Part shown: positions 52,694 to 62,898 of the stretch, one piece after another | Layout: the number at the start of each line of letters is the position of its first letter | Position numbering within the stretch: the first letter of the stretch is position 1 | NCBI RefSeq assembly: GCF_030846775.1 | Contig: NZ_CP132910.1 | Coordinates: 4,219,001-4,283,000 of the forward strand | Direction of reading: 5' to 3' | Length of the DNA stretch: 64,000 nucleotides | Source of the DNA: Geothrix sp. 21YS21S-2 | Lineage (GTDB): Bacteria > Acidobacteriota > Holophagae > Holophagales > Holophagaceae | Position numbers and translations under genes: made by a program | Notes under the pieces: generated by a model | What the model was told of the DNA's origin: nothing | Databases searched by the model: none | Seen by the model: only the letters and a program-made list of their open reading frames with translations

Positions 52694-53938
52694 ATGGATA
52701 TCGCCATCACCACCCCGCCCAGCCGCAAGAAGTACTACGCCTGGGGCGGCGCGGGCCTTGGCATCCTGGCGCTCACCATCGGGTTGGGGCGGCTGAAGCC
52801 GGCGGTGCCCTCCGTGGAGCGCCAGGGCATCCTCGTGGACACCGTCAAGCGCGGGCCCATGGTCTTCCAGGTGCGGGGCACCGGGACCCTCCAGCCGGTG
52901 GACGTGCGCTGGATCACCACCGGGTTCGACAGCCGGGTGGAGAAGATCCTCGTGTTCCCGGGGACCCCGGTGAAGGCCGACACCGTCATCCTCGAGCTCT
53001 CCAACCCCGAACTGCAGCAGGCCGCCCTGGACGCCCAGTGGCAGTTCAAGGCCGCCGAGGGGGAGCTGATCAGCGCCAAGGCCCGGGTCCAGGAGGCTCT
53101 CCTCGACAAGCGCTCCTCCCTGGCCACCGTGAAGGCCAGCTACGCCTCCGCCCGCATGGACCTGGACGCCAACGAGCGGCTCGAGAAGGAGGGGCTCGTG
53201 GCGCGCCAGGTGCTCCTGCAGGCCCGGGGCAGGGCCGAGGAGCTCACCACCCGCTACCAGATCGAGCAGGACCGCCTGAAGATCGGCGAGGCCTCCCTGG
53301 GAGCCCAGCTCGCCGCCAACAGCGCCAAGGTGGAGCAGGCCAGGGCCCTGTGGCTCCTGAAGGCCAGCCAGGTGGAGGCGCTCAAGGTTCGCGCGGGCCT
53401 CAAGGGCGTCCTGCAGCTTCTGCCCGTGCAGGTGGGCCAGCGCCTCGCCCCGGGCAGCACCCTGGCCAAGGTGGCCGAACCCTCGCGCCTCAAGGCCGAG
53501 CTGCGCATCAGCGAGACGCAGGCCAAGGACCTCGTCATCGGCCAGGCCGTCTCCGTGGACACGCGCAACGGGCTGGTGCAGGGGCGGGTGGCGCGCATCG
53601 ACCCCGCCGTGGTCAACGGCACCGTCCTGGTGGACGCCAGCCTCGAGGGCGCGCTGCCCAAGGGCGCCCGGCCCGACCTTAGCGTCGAGGGGATCGTCGA
53701 GCTGGACCGCGCCGCCGACGGCGTCTTCGTCGGCAGGCCCGTGCAGGCCCAGGCCCACGGCACCCTCGGCCTCTACCGCCTCAGCCCCGACGGCTCCGAG
53801 GCCCAGCGCGTGCAAGTGAGGCTCGGGCGCGGCTCGGTCTCGACCATCGAAGTGCTCGACGGCCTCAAGCCCGGGGACCAGGTGATCCTCTCGGACACCA
53901 GCGCCTGGGACGCCTCCGACCGCATCCGGATCAAATAA
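52694..53938 (+). CDS. HlyD-like efflux adaptor protein
   Basis: A 414-residue membrane-fusion protein. A single N-terminal anchor (KYYAWGGAGLGILALTIGLG in part) is followed by a barrel-sandwich half (VRGTGTLQPVDVRWITTGFDS), a long helical hairpin of about 120 residues, and a second half (LPVQVGQRLAPGSTLAKVAE) with a beta-barrel domain. GGAG precedes the ATG at 52694. It would pair with the ABC ATPase and permeases that follow, as in MacAB-type tripartite export. No outer-membrane channel is encoded nearby. Confidence 0.88.
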   Translation: MDIAITTPPSRKKYYAWGGAGLGILALTIGLGRLKPAVPSVERQGILVDTVKRGPMVFQVRGTGTLQPVDVRWITTGFDSRVEKILVFPGTPVKADTVILELSNPELQQAALDAQWQFKAAEGELISAKARVQEALLDKRSSLATVKASYASARMDLDANERLEKEGLVARQVLLQARGRAEELTTRYQIEQDRLKIGEASLGAQLAANSAKVEQARALWLLKASQVEALKVRAGLKGVLQLLPVQVGQRLAPGSTLAKVAEPSRLKAELRISETQAKDLVIGQAVSVDTRNGLVQGRVARIDPAVVNGTVLVDASLEGALPKGARPDLSVEGIVELDRAADGVFVGRPVQAQAHGTLGLYRLSPDGSEAQRVQVRLGRGSVSTIEVLDGLKPGDQVILSDTSAWDASDRIRIK

Positions 53939-53956
53939 CCCCCTCCAGGAGTCCCC

Positions 53957-54652
53957 ATGTCCCCCCGTTCCATCATCCAGCTCGACGCCATCCGGAAGGT
54001 CTTCACCACCGACGAGGTGGAGACCCACGCCCTCTCCGACATCCACCTGGAGGTCCAGGAAGGGGAGTTCATCTCCATCGCCGGCCCCAGCGGCTGCGGG
54101 AAGTCCACCCTCCTTTCCATCCTCGGCCTGCTGGACACGCCCACCCACGGCCGGTACACGCTCAACGGCAAGCCCGTGGCGGGCCTGAACCTCTCTGAGC
54201 GGGCCCGCATCCGCAACCACGAGATCGGCTTCATCTTCCAGAGCTTCAATCTCATCGGCGACCTCACGGTCTACGAGAACGTCGAGCTGCCCCTGGTGTA
54301 CCGCGGCCTGCCCCTGGGCGAGCGCCGCACCCGCGTCATGGAGGCCCTGGAGGAGGTGGGCATGTCCCACCGCTCCAAGCACCTCCCCAGCCAGCTCTCC
54401 GGCGGCCAGCAGCAGCGCGTGGCCGTGGCCCGCGCGGTGGGGGGCCGGCCCTCCATCCTCCTGGCCGACGAGCCCACCGGGAACCTCGACTCCACCAACG
54501 GCGACGCCGTCATGGACCTCCTGAAGGAGCTCCACCGCCGCGGCTCCACCATCTGCATGGTCACCCACGACCAGCGCTTCGCCCAGCACGCCGACCGCAC
54601 CATCCACCTGTTCGACGGGCGGGTGGTGGAGGAATCCCTGGCCAGGGCCTGA
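53957..54652 (+). CDS. MacB/LolD-type ABC transporter ATPase
   Basis: A 231-residue ATPase. Walker A is GPSGCGKST (43-51), the Q-loop lies in [14 protein letters not shown], the signature is [14 protein letters not shown], and Walker B is [13 protein letters not shown], the MacB/LolD subclass form. It energises the permeases directly downstream. It follows the adaptor by 18 bp and precedes the first permease by 11 bp, consistent with one operon. Confidence 0.95.
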   Translation: MSPRSIIQLDAIRKVFTTDEVETHALSDIHLEVQEGEFISIAGPSGCGKSTLLSILGLLDTPTHGRYTLNGKPVAGLNLSERARIRNHEIGFIFQSFNLIGDLTVYENVELPLVYRGLPLGERRTRVMEALEEVGMSHRSKHLPSQLSGGQQQRVAVARAVGGRPSILLADEPTGNLDSTNGDAVMDLLKELHRRGSTICMVTHDQRFAQHADRTIHLFDGRVVEESLARA

Positions 54653-54663
54653 CGGAGAATCCC

Positions 54664-57072
54664 ATGCACCCCATCCTCGACGACCTCCGCCGCGCCCTGC
54701 GCTCCCTCCTCAAGAGCCCCGGCTTCACCGCCCTGGCGGTGCTGATCCTGGCGCTCGGCATCGGGGCCAACGCCGCCATCTTCAGCCTCGTGGACCGGGT
54801 GCTCCTGCAGCCGCTGCCCTACCCGGACTCGGACCGGCTCGTCGCCGTGTGGGGCGCCGTGCCCGTGCGGGACCGCTCCGACAACCCGCTCTCGGCCCCC
54901 GACTTCCTGGACTGGCAGCGGGACGCGGGCCAGGTGGAGGGCATGGCCGCCCTCACCAACGATTCCCTGAACCTCACCGGCGAGCAGGAACCCCAGGATG
55001 TCCCCACCGCCCGGGTCTCCTGGAACTTCTTCCGGGTCGTGGGGGTGCACCCGGTCCTGGGCCGGGACTTCCTGCCCGAGGAGGACCACACCGAGGGGCC
55101 CCGGGCCGTCGTCCTCATGCATGACTTCTGGGCCCGGCGCTTCGGCGCCGACCCCGGCATCGTGGGCCGCTCCATCCGCCTGAGCGGAATGGACACGACG
55201 GTGGTGGGAGTCATGCCCAAGGGCTTCCGCTTCAACCACCGCATCGGCGGCACCAGCATCCTGGTGCCCATGGCCTTCACGAAGGACCAGCTGGACCAGC
55301 GGGGCAGCCACTTCCTGGGGGCCGTGGCCCGGCTGAAGCCCGGGGCGACGGTCGCCTCCTGCGAGGCCGACTTCAAGCGCATCGCCGCCGCCCTCGCCAC
55401 GGCCTACCCGGACTCCAACCGCCACTTCACCGCGAAGGTCGTGCGGCTCCAGGACCAGGTGGTGGTCAACGCCCGGGGGACCCTCCTGGTGCTGTGGGGC
55501 GCCGTGGCCTTCGTGCTCCTCATCGCCTGCGCCAATCTCATGAACCTCATGCTGGTCCGGAGCTCGCGCCGGCAGCGGGAGATGGCCATCCGCGCAGCCC
55601 TGGGGGCCGGCCCTCGCGCCCTGGTGTGGAGCGCCCTGGCCGAGAGCCTCGTGCTCGGCCTCATGGGAGGCGCCGCCGGCCTGTTCCTGGGCCACTGGAC
55701 CCTGAACGGCCTGGTGGCCGTCCTGGGCAGCAATCGCGCGGGAATCGAACCCGTGCCCCTGGACGCGCGGGTGGTCCTGTTCACCCTCCTGCTTTCCCTG
55801 GGCGCCGCGGTCCTCTTCGGGCTGGTGCCCGCGCTCAACGCCGAACGGCTGCACCTCGCGGATTCCCTCAAGGAGGGCAAGGGCTCCGGCACGGCGTCCC
55901 ACCCGCGCCTGCGGGGCCTCCTGGTGGCCTCCGAGACGGCGCTGGCCACCGCGCTGCTCATCGGGGCGGGGCTGATGCTCCGGAGCCTCGTGCACCTCCA
56001 GAACGTGGACCCGGGCTTCCGCTCCGACCATGTGCTCGTGGCGCGGATCACCCTCCCCCGCTACAAGTACAAGGACGCCGCCTCGCGCAACGCCTTCATG
56101 GTCGAACTCCAGCGCCGGCTGGAGGCCACCCAGGGCATCACCGCCGTGGGCTTCAACGACACGCCGCCCCTGGTGGGCTCGACCAGTTCGAGTTCCTACG
56201 ACGTGGGGGACCAGGAGTCGGTGGATGGCCAGGAGGCCCTCAACCACCACATAACTCCGGGCTATTTCAAGGCCATGGGCATCCCGGTCCTCCGGGGCAG
56301 GGACCTCGCCCCCCAGGAAGCCGGGGCCATGCTCGTGAACGAGGCCTTCGCCCGCAAGCACTTCCCCCGCTCGAACCCCCTGGAGGGCAGGGTCTCCATG
56401 GACCGCAAGGAGGAGCCCTTCCTGCCCATCGTGGGCGTCGTGGGCGACGTGCGCCACGCCAGCCTGGCCAAGGGCGCGGTTCCGGAGATGTACTTCCCCA
56501 TGGCCGGCCTCTCCACGGAGGGGTTCCCCATCCCCAGCTTCCTGGTGGTCCTGCGCACGGTTCCGGATCCGGTGGGCATGATCCCGGTGCTCAAGCGCGT
56601 GGTGCGTGAAGTGGACCCCGACCTGCCCCTGGGCCTTCCGCGGACCATGCAGACGGTCCTGACCCGGGACCGCCAGGACGCGCAGGCCCGGAGCATCCTC
56701 CTGGGCTCCTTCGCGGGGCTGGCGCTGCTCCTGGCGGCGGTCGGCATCTACGCGGTGGTGACCTTCCTCACCGCCCAGCGCACCCGGGAGATCGGGGTCC
56801 GCATGGCCATGGGCGCCCAGGTGCGGGACGTGCTGAAGCTGGTGGTGGGGCAGGGCCTTCGCATGGCCTTTGCCGGCGTGGCCGCGGGGGTCGCCATCTC
56901 CCTGGCCATGGGCCGGGCCCTGGACGCGCAGATCGCCGGCGTGAGGTCCTGGGACCCCGCGACCTTCGCCACGGTGGCGGGCCTGCTCGCCCTGGTGGGC
57001 GCCGTCGCCTGCCTCCTGCCCGCCCTGAAGGCCACGAAGGTGGACCCCATGGTGGCCCTGCGGAACGAGTGA
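54664..57072 (+). CDS. ADOP-type ABC permease, copy 1
   Basis: An 802-residue permease with a MacB-like periplasmic core domain after the first helix ([37 protein letters not shown]), three more helices with [19 protein letters not shown] and [15 protein letters not shown], then a second periplasmic segment and a second FtsX-like helix set ([24 protein letters not shown]). This doubled MacB-FtsX layout is the acidobacterial duplicated orphan permease. It works with the ATPase upstream. Substrate unknown; toxic compounds or lipids are family options. Confidence 0.93.
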   Translation: MHPILDDLRRALRSLLKSPGFTALAVLILALGIGANAAIFSLVDRVLLQPLPYPDSDRLVAVWGAVPVRDRSDNPLSAPDFLDWQRDAGQVEGMAALTNDSLNLTGEQEPQDVPTARVSWNFFRVVGVHPVLGRDFLPEEDHTEGPRAVVLMHDFWARRFGADPGIVGRSIRLSGMDTTVVGVMPKGFRFNHRIGGTSILVPMAFTKDQLDQRGSHFLGAVARLKPGATVASCEADFKRIAAALATAYPDSNRHFTAKVVRLQDQVVVNARGTLLVLWGAVAFVLLIACANLMNLMLVRSSRRQREMAIRAALGAGPRALVWSALAESLVLGLMGGAAGLFLGHWTLNGLVAVLGSNRAGIEPVPLDARVVLFTLLLSLGAAVLFGLVPALNAERLHLADSLKEGKGSGTASHPRLRGLLVASETALATALLIGAGLMLRSLVHLQNVDPGFRSDHVLVARITLPRYKYKDAASRNAFMVELQRRLEATQGITAVGFNDTPPLVGSTSSSSYDVGDQESVDGQEALNHHITPGYFKAMGIPVLRGRDLAPQEAGAMLVNEAFARKHFPRSNPLEGRVSMDRKEEPFLPIVGVVGDVRHASLAKGAVPEMYFPMAGLSTEGFPIPSFLVVLRTVPDPVGMIPVLKRVVREVDPDLPLGLPRTMQTVLTRDRQDAQARSILLGSFAGLALLLAAVGIYAVVTFLTAQRTREIGVRMAMGAQVRDVLKLVVGQGLRMAFAGVAAGVAISLAMGRALDAQIAGVRSWDPATFATVAGLLALVGAVACLLPALKATKVDPMVALRNE

Positions 57073-57074
57073 CG

Positions 57075-59468
57075 ATGACCGGACTCGCCGACGACCTGAA
57101 ATGGGCCCTCCGGTCCCTGGCGCGGACCCCCGGGTTCACGGTCCTGGCCGCGGTCCTGCTGGCGCTGGGCATCGGGGTGAACCTCGCCATCTTCACCCTG
57201 GTGGACGGCACCCTCCTCAAGCCCCTCCCCTACGGCAGGCCTTCGGGGCTGGTGGCCCTCTGGGAGCAGGTCCCCTCCCGGGCCATCCTGCGCGACTACT
57301 TCTCCGCCGCCGACTTCCTGGACTGGCAGCGGGAATCCACCCGGATCCGGGGCATGTGCGCGCTGAGCACCGGGGCGATGAACCTCTCCGGGGACCATGA
57401 GCCCGAGCGCGTGCGCCTGGGCCGGGTCTCCTGGAACTTCCTGGACGTGCTCGAAGTGAAGCCCGCCCTGGGCCGGGGCTTCCTGCCGGAGGAGGACGCC
57501 CCGGGCGCGGCCAGGGTGGCGCTCCTCACCCACGAGTTCTGGCGGCGCCACGGCGGCGATCCGGGCCTCGTGGGCCGGAGCCTGCGCCTGGACGGCAACG
57601 ACGTCCTGGTCGTGGGCGTGCTGCCCCCGGGCTTCGACCTGGCCCACCGCGTGGGACGCTCGGAGATCTTCATGCCCCTGGCCCTGACCGGGGCCGAGCG
57701 CGCCAACCGCGGCCGCCACTGGCTCACCGCCGTGGCCCGGCTGCGGGACGGCGTCACGGCGCGGGAGGCCGAGGAGGAACTCAGGCCCGTCGCCGCCCGC
57801 ATCCTGGCCGCATCGCCGGGCCTGGCCCACGGCCAGACGGTGCGCGTGGCGCCGCTGCGGGACGAGGTGGTCAAGGACGCCCGGGGCACCCTGTGGGCCC
57901 TCCTGGGGGCCGTGGGCTTCGTGCTGCTCATCGCCTGCTCCAACGTGGCCAACCTGCTCCTGGCCCGGGGCTCCCGCCGCAGCCTCGAGCTGGCGGTGCG
58001 CTCCGCCATGGGGGCGGGCCGCGCGCGGATGTTCCGCCTCCTCCTGGCGGAGAGCTTCCTCCTGGGCCTCCTGGGGGCCGCGCTGGGGTGGTTCGCGGCG
58101 CGGATGGTCCTGTCGAGCCTCGCGGCCCTCCTGGGGCTGCCCCCGGCCGCAGGCGGCCTCCCGGAGGCCCTCTTCGCCCTTGTGCTGTCCCTGGCCTCGG
58201 CCCTGCTTTCGGGGCTCCTGCCGGCCTCGCGCTTTTCCGCCGTGGATCCCGGTCCGGCCCTGAGGGGCGGCGTGCGCGCCTCGGGCACGCCCGGCCAGCA
58301 CCGTCTCGCGGGCCTGCTGGTGGCATCCGAGACCGCCCTGGCCACGGCGCTGCTCATCGGCGCCGGCCTCCTCCTGCGCACCCTGGTCCACCTGCAGACC
58401 GTGGCCCCCGGCTTCGAACCCTCGGCCATCATCATCCAGGTGTCCCTCCCGGCCTCCAGGTACCCCGGCAACGCCGCCCAGGGGGACTTCGCCCGGCGCA
58501 TCCAGGCCCGGCTGGAGGCCGTCCCCGGGGTGCTGGGCGCCTCGGTCATGGACAACCTCCCCCTTTCGGGCTCCATGCGCCAGGCCGGCTACGACCTGGA
58601 GCCGGGGGTGCCCTCCCAGGCCGACCAGCTGGCGTTCTGCTACCGGGCCGCCCCGGGCCTCTTCAAGGCCCTGGGCGTTCCGCTGGTGCGGGGCCGCGAC
58701 TTCGAGCCCACCGACAAGGACGCCACCATCGTCACCGAGTCCTTCGCCCGGAGGCACTGGGGCGCCCAGGATCCGCTGGGGCGGAGGGTCTTCATCGACG
58801 CCGAGGACCGCCACGGCATGACCGTCCTGGGCGTCGCGGGCGACGTGCGGCACGAGTCGCTGGCCGTTCCCGCGCGGCCGGGCTTCTACATGCCCCTGCT
58901 GGACCCGGGCCCCGCCTACATCACGGCGCCCGGCCTGGTGCTGGTCGTCCGTGCCGCGGCGCCCCCCGCCGCGCTCCTGCCCTCCTTCCGGCAGGCCCTG
59001 CGGGAGGTGGATCCCGACCTGCCCCTGGGCCCGGTCCGCACCATGGCCGACCTCATGGACCTGAACCGCAAGGATGCCCGCGCCCGGGGCATCCTCTTCG
59101 GCGGGTTCGCCGTGCTGGCCCTGGTGCTGGCCGGCGCGGGGATCTTCGGGGTGGTGAGCTACCTCACCGGCATGCGCCGGCGGGAGATGGGCATCCGCGC
59201 GGCGCTCGGCGCGGACCGCTTCGACCTCCTGGGCCTGGTGGTGGGCCAGGGCCTGCGCATGGTGGCAGCGGGAGGCGCCGCGGGCCTCGTCCTGGCCTTC
59301 GCCCTGGCCCGGGGCCTCCAGTCCCAGCTCCACGGGGTGGGTCCCCTGGACCCGGTGGCCTACGGGCTGGCCGCGGGACTCGTGGGCCTGGGGGGCGTCC
59401 TGGCCTGCCTGGCCCCGGCCCTGCGCGCCGCGCGCGTGGACCCCGCCGTGGCCCTGCGCGCGGAGTAG
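57075..59468 (+). CDS. ADOP-type ABC permease, copy 2
   Basis: A 797-residue paralogue of the preceding permease with the same doubled architecture: TPGFTVLAAVLLALGIGVNLAIF, FVLLIACSNVANLLLARGSRR and SYLTGMRRREMGIRAALGAD. An in-frame GTG at 57069 overlaps the preceding stop, so the true start may be there; I give the ATG at 57075. Two different permeases may form a heteromer with the one ATPase. It is followed 27 bp later by the regulator gene. Confidence 0.93.
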   Translation: MTGLADDLKWALRSLARTPGFTVLAAVLLALGIGVNLAIFTLVDGTLLKPLPYGRPSGLVALWEQVPSRAILRDYFSAADFLDWQRESTRIRGMCALSTGAMNLSGDHEPERVRLGRVSWNFLDVLEVKPALGRGFLPEEDAPGAARVALLTHEFWRRHGGDPGLVGRSLRLDGNDVLVVGVLPPGFDLAHRVGRSEIFMPLALTGAERANRGRHWLTAVARLRDGVTAREAEEELRPVAARILAASPGLAHGQTVRVAPLRDEVVKDARGTLWALLGAVGFVLLIACSNVANLLLARGSRRSLELAVRSAMGAGRARMFRLLLAESFLLGLLGAALGWFAARMVLSSLAALLGLPPAAGGLPEALFALVLSLASALLSGLLPASRFSAVDPGPALRGGVRASGTPGQHRLAGLLVASETALATALLIGAGLLLRTLVHLQTVAPGFEPSAIIIQVSLPASRYPGNAAQGDFARRIQARLEAVPGVLGASVMDNLPLSGSMRQAGYDLEPGVPSQADQLAFCYRAAPGLFKALGVPLVRGRDFEPTDKDATIVTESFARRHWGAQDPLGRRVFIDAEDRHGMTVLGVAGDVRHESLAVPARPGFYMPLLDPGPAYITAPGLVLVVRAAAPPAALLPSFRQALREVDPDLPLGPVRTMADLMDLNRKDARARGILFGGFAVLALVLAGAGIFGVVSYLTGMRRREMGIRAALGADRFDLLGLVVGQGLRMVAAGGAAGLVLAFALARGLQSQLHGVGPLDPVAYGLAAGLVGLGGVLACLAPALRAARVDPAVALRAE

Positions 59469-59494
59469 GATAGTACGGACCCCGGAACCCCACC

Positions 59495-60856
59495 ATGCCC
59501 TCGAACGCCCCCCGCATCCTGATCACCGACGACCAGCCCGATGTTCGCGAGAGCCTGAGGCTCCTCCTGAAGTCCGAGGGCTTCAGGACCGACACCGCGG
59601 CCTCCCCGGAGGCCGCGCTCGCGGCCCTGGACGCGGGCCGGCCCGACCTGGTGCTCATGGACATGAACTACAGCCAGGACACGACTTCCGGCGTGGAGGG
59701 CCTGGCCCTGCTGGAGGGCATCCAGGCCCGGGAGCCCGGGCTTCCGGTGATCGTCATGACGGCCTGGGGCAGCATCGACCTGGCCGTGGAGGCCATGCGG
59801 CGCGGCGCCAAGGACTTCGTGCAGAAGCCCTGGGAGAACGCCCGGCTCCTGGCGACCCTGCGCACCCACCTGGAACTGGCCGCGGCCCTGCGGAAGAGCC
59901 GGCGCCTGGAGGCCGAGAACCGCATCCTGCGCGAGGGCGCGCCGGCCATCGTGGCCGCCTCGGAGGCCATGGTCCACGTGATGGAGATGGTGCGCCGCAT
60001 CGGGCCCTCGGACGCCTCGGTGCTCATCACGGGCGAGAACGGAACGGGCAAGAGCCTCCTGGCCCAGGCCCTCCACGCCGCCAGCTCCCGGTCGGACAAG
60101 CCCCTGCTCACCCTCAACGCGGGCGGGCTCTCCGAAGGCGTGCTGGAGTCCGAGCTGTTCGGCCACGTCAAGGGCGCCTTCACCGACGCCAGGACGGAGC
60201 GCGCCGGGCGCTTCGAGCTGGCCGACGGCGGCACCCTCTTCCTGGACGAGATCGCCAACGCCCCGCTGGCCCTGCAGGCCAAGCTCCTGCGGGTGCTGGA
60301 GACCGGGGAGTTCGAGCGGGTGGGGTCGAGCCGCACCCTGCGCGCCGACGTGAGGATCCTCAGCGCCACCAACGCCGACCTGGACGCCGAGGTGGCCGCG
60401 GGGCGCTTCCGCCAGGACCTGCGCTTCCGGCTGGACACCATCGAGCTGCGCGTGCCCCCCCTGCGCGAGCGCCCCGAGGACATCCTGCCCCTGGCCACGC
60501 GCTTCCTGGAGGAGAAGGCCGGGCGCTACCGCAAGGCCGTCGCGGGCTTCGACGCCGGCGCCCAAAAGGCCCTGCTGGCCCACCCCTGGCGCGGCAACGT
60601 GCGCGAGCTGGCCCACGCCGTGGAGCGCAGCCTGCTCATGGCCCCCGGCCCGTGGATCACGGCCCCCGACCTGCTGCTGGGCGCGAAGGGCGCCGCGGCG
60701 CCCGCCCTGGACGACCTGAGCCTGGAGGACATGGAGGCTCTGCTCATCCGCAAGGCCCTGGCCCGCCACGGCGGGGCCACCGCGGCCGCGGAGGCCCTGG
60801 GCCTTTCCCGCAGCGCGATGTACCGCCGCATGGCCAAGCTCGGCATCTCCGCATGA
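59495..60856 (+). CDS. NtrC-family sigma-54-dependent response regulator
   Basis: A 453-residue activator. Receiver domain with acidic DD at 12-13 and phospho-acceptor D56 (LVLMDMNYS), a AAA+ domain with Walker A GENGTGKS (180-187), the sigma-54 contact loop GAFTDA at 227-232 (Asp for the usual Gly), Walker B GTLFLDEI, and a Fis-type HTH at the C-terminus (TAAAEALGLSRSAMYRRMAKLG). It is probably the activator of the sigma-54 promoter at the head of this operon. The stop overlaps the kinase start. Confidence 0.95.
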   Translation: MPSNAPRILITDDQPDVRESLRLLLKSEGFRTDTAASPEAALAALDAGRPDLVLMDMNYSQDTTSGVEGLALLEGIQAREPGLPVIVMTAWGSIDLAVEAMRRGAKDFVQKPWENARLLATLRTHLELAAALRKSRRLEAENRILREGAPAIVAASEAMVHVMEMVRRIGPSDASVLITGENGTGKSLLAQALHAASSRSDKPLLTLNAGGLSEGVLESELFGHVKGAFTDARTERAGRFELADGGTLFLDEIANAPLALQAKLLRVLETGEFERVGSSRTLRADVRILSATNADLDAEVAAGRFRQDLRFRLDTIELRVPPLRERPEDILPLATRFLEEKAGRYRKAVAGFDAGAQKALLAHPWRGNVRELAHAVERSLLMAPGPWITAPDLLLGAKGAAAPALDDLSLEDMEALLIRKALARHGGATAAAEALGLSRSAMYRRMAKLGISA

Positions 60857-62178
60857 CCCACGACCGGCGGATGCAGCTCCAGGCCCTCCTGGGCGCGCTG
60901 CCCGCCGTGGCGCTCTCGGGGCTCCTCCTGGCGCGCAGCCCGTGGCCCTGGCCGGCCCGGGCCCTGCTCCTGCTGGCGGCGGCCGGGGCGGCGTGGATCG
61001 CCGCCCGCTCCATCCGCGCACGGGTGCAGCGTCCCCTGCAGACCCTCTCCAACCTCCTGGCCGCCATCCGCGAGGGCGACTACTCCTTCCGCGCACGGGA
61101 GCCGGCCCTGGCCGACGCCCTGGGCTCGGTGTACCACGAGCTCAACACCCTCAGCGAGCTCCTGCAGCAGCAGCGCATGAAGGCCATGGAGGCCACGGCG
61201 CTCCTGCGGGCGGTGATGGCCGAGATCGACGTGGCCGTTTTCGCCTTCGACGGGGACGGCCTGCTGCGGCTGGTGAACCGGGCCGGGGCGCTGCTGCTGG
61301 GCAGCCCCCAGGAGCGGCTCCTGGGCCGGCCCGCCTCCGAGCTGGGGCTGGCCGGGGCCCTGGAGGGCGAGGCCTCGGTGCTGGCCGACATGGCCTTCCC
61401 GGGGCGCGCCGGGCGCTTCGAGCTGCGCCGGGGCACCTTCAGGCAGGGGGGGCGCGCCCACCGGCTCCTGGTGCTCTCCGACCTCACCCGGCCCCTGCGG
61501 GAGGAGGAGCGCAAGGTGTGGCACCGGGTCATCCGCGTCCTGGGCCACGAGATCAACAACTCCCTGGCCCCCATCCAGTCCCTGGGCGAAAGCCTCATCC
61601 GCATCCTGGAGCGCCAGGGCGAGGACTGGATGGACGACGCGCGCCAGGGCCTGGGCATCATCGCCTCGAGGGCCCAGGGCCTGGGGCGGTTCATGGAGGG
61701 CTACACCCAGCTGGCGCGCCTGCCGGAGCCCCGCAGGGCCCCCGCCGACCTGGAGTCCCTGGCCCGGCGCGTGGCCGGGCTGGAGCAGCGCCGGCAGGTG
61801 CGGGTCCTCCCGGGCCCCCCCGTGACCCTGCAGGCCGACGGCGACCAGATCGCCCAGGCCCTCATCAACCTCGTGCGCAACGCCGTGGACGCCGGGGAAG
61901 GGCCCGTGGACCTGCGCTGGTCCCTGCACCCCGGCGCCGTGGAGATCCTCGTGGAGGACCGCGGCCAGGGCCTGCCCACCGGAGGGAACCTCTTCGTGCC
62001 CTTCTTCACCACCAAGTCCGGCGGCAGCGGCATCGGCCTGGTGCTGAGCCGCCAGATCGCCGAGGCCCACGGCGGGAGCCTGGTGCTGGCCAACCGCGAG
62101 GACGGACCCGGGGCCCGGGCCGTCCTGCGGCTGCCGCTGGACCCGGATGCCGACGCTTCTCCCGCCCCGGGAACCTGA
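60853..62178 (+). CDS. NtrY/NtrB-like sensor histidine kinase
   Basis: A 441-residue kinase. Two N-terminal hydrophobic segments (LQALLGALPAVALSGLLLA, ARALLLLAAAGAAWIAA), a HAMP-like linker, a PAS-like region at about 115-215, the phospho-acceptor H232 in LGHEINNSLAPI, and ATPase boxes INLVRNAVDAG, VEDRGQGLP and SGGSGIGLVLSRQIAEAHGG. ATGA couples it to the regulator. The sensed signal is probably linked to the efflux substrate or the membrane, by context. Confidence 0.94.
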   Translation: MTHDRRMQLQALLGALPAVALSGLLLARSPWPWPARALLLLAAAGAAWIAARSIRARVQRPLQTLSNLLAAIREGDYSFRAREPALADALGSVYHELNTLSELLQQQRMKAMEATALLRAVMAEIDVAVFAFDGDGLLRLVNRAGALLLGSPQERLLGRPASELGLAGALEGEASVLADMAFPGRAGRFELRRGTFRQGGRAHRLLVLSDLTRPLREEERKVWHRVIRVLGHEINNSLAPIQSLGESLIRILERQGEDWMDDARQGLGIIASRAQGLGRFMEGYTQLARLPEPRRAPADLESLARRVAGLEQRRQVRVLPGPPVTLQADGDQIAQALINLVRNAVDAGEGPVDLRWSLHPGAVEILVEDRGQGLPTGGNLFVPFFTTKSGGSGIGLVLSRQIAEAHGGSLVLANREDGPGARAVLRLPLDPDADASPAPGT

Positions 62179-62222
62179 TAGGGTTGAAGGATCCCAGCCT
62201 TCCTGTCTTCGCCCGGATCCAT

Positions 62223-62238
62223 CGGCCGGCCCCGGCCG
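62223..62238 (+). terminator. GC-rich hairpin after the efflux operon
   Basis: CGGCCGG and CCGGCCG form a 7-bp stem around two bases, 45 bp after the kinase stop and before the next gene. No U-tract; a weak candidate. Confidence 0.25.
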
Positions 62239-62284
62239 GGTCATGCCGCGCGATCCCAGGGCCTTCCCAGGATCGGAGCGATCG

Positions 62285-62878
62285 ATGAACGACAGAATGA
62301 AAGCCTTCCTCCTCGCGGCGATGTGCGCCCCCCTCCTGCACGGCCAGGGCGCCGCCTCGCGCGTGGGCATCGCCGCCGGGTACGCCATCCCGACGGAGCT
62401 CCACGCGGCCAATGCCCTCGTCGCGGGGCTCAACGTGTATTTCCGGTCCCAGGGGCGCCTGCGGCTGGAAGGCGTCACCTTCGGTCCGAACCGGACCTGG
62501 GACACCTGGACGACCATGGAGAGCAAGGGCAGCGCCGTCACGCTCGGCTGCGACTGGATGCCCGGCAACGGGAAGGTGCGTGCGATCCTGGGGATCGGCG
62601 CCATGGCGTGGTCCCAGACCCTGGGCCAGCAGGCCATCGGGCCCAATGGAGGCGCCTCGTTCCGGACCTACGGGGGGAAGCGGTCCGGAGCCTCCATCGT
62701 GCCGGCCGCGGGGGTCCAGGTCAGGCTCACCCGGCAGCTCGCCCTGGAGGCCCGCTACGCCGCCGCGATCAATACGGGCCGGCACGACTACAACCTGAGC
62801 TACCAGGTGGGGAACGAGGAGCGCCCGATGAGCTACTTCGCGGTCAGCCTCGAGTACCGTTTCCCCAGGTTCCACTGA
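62285..62878 (+). CDS. outer-membrane barrel-like protein
   Basis: A 197-residue protein with a signal peptide (MKAFLLAAMCAPLLHGQ). Mature strands resemble a small barrel: SRVGIAAGYAIPTEL, LVAGLNVYFRSQGRLRLEGV, GKVRAILGIGAMAW, LALEARYAAAINTGRHDYNLSY and FAVSLEYRFPRFH. It lacks a terminal Phe. CGGAGCG before the ATG at 62285 supports this start; the frame is open further upstream. It may be a passenger of the efflux operon or independent. Function unknown. Confidence 0.72.
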   Translation: MNDRMKAFLLAAMCAPLLHGQGAASRVGIAAGYAIPTELHAANALVAGLNVYFRSQGRLRLEGVTFGPNRTWDTWTTMESKGSAVTLGCDWMPGNGKVRAILGIGAMAWSQTLGQQAIGPNGGASFRTYGGKRSGASIVPAAGVQVRLTRQLALEARYAAAINTGRHDYNLSYQVGNEERPMSYFAVSLEYRFPRFH

Positions 62879-62898
62879 CCCCCCGGAGCGCCGGAAGG

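Noticed and set aside
59495-60856. GAFTDA instead of GAFTGA as a sign of lost sigma-54 contact
   Set aside because: GAFTDA occurs in many sigma-54 activators as far as I know, and the operon has a sigma-54 promoter.
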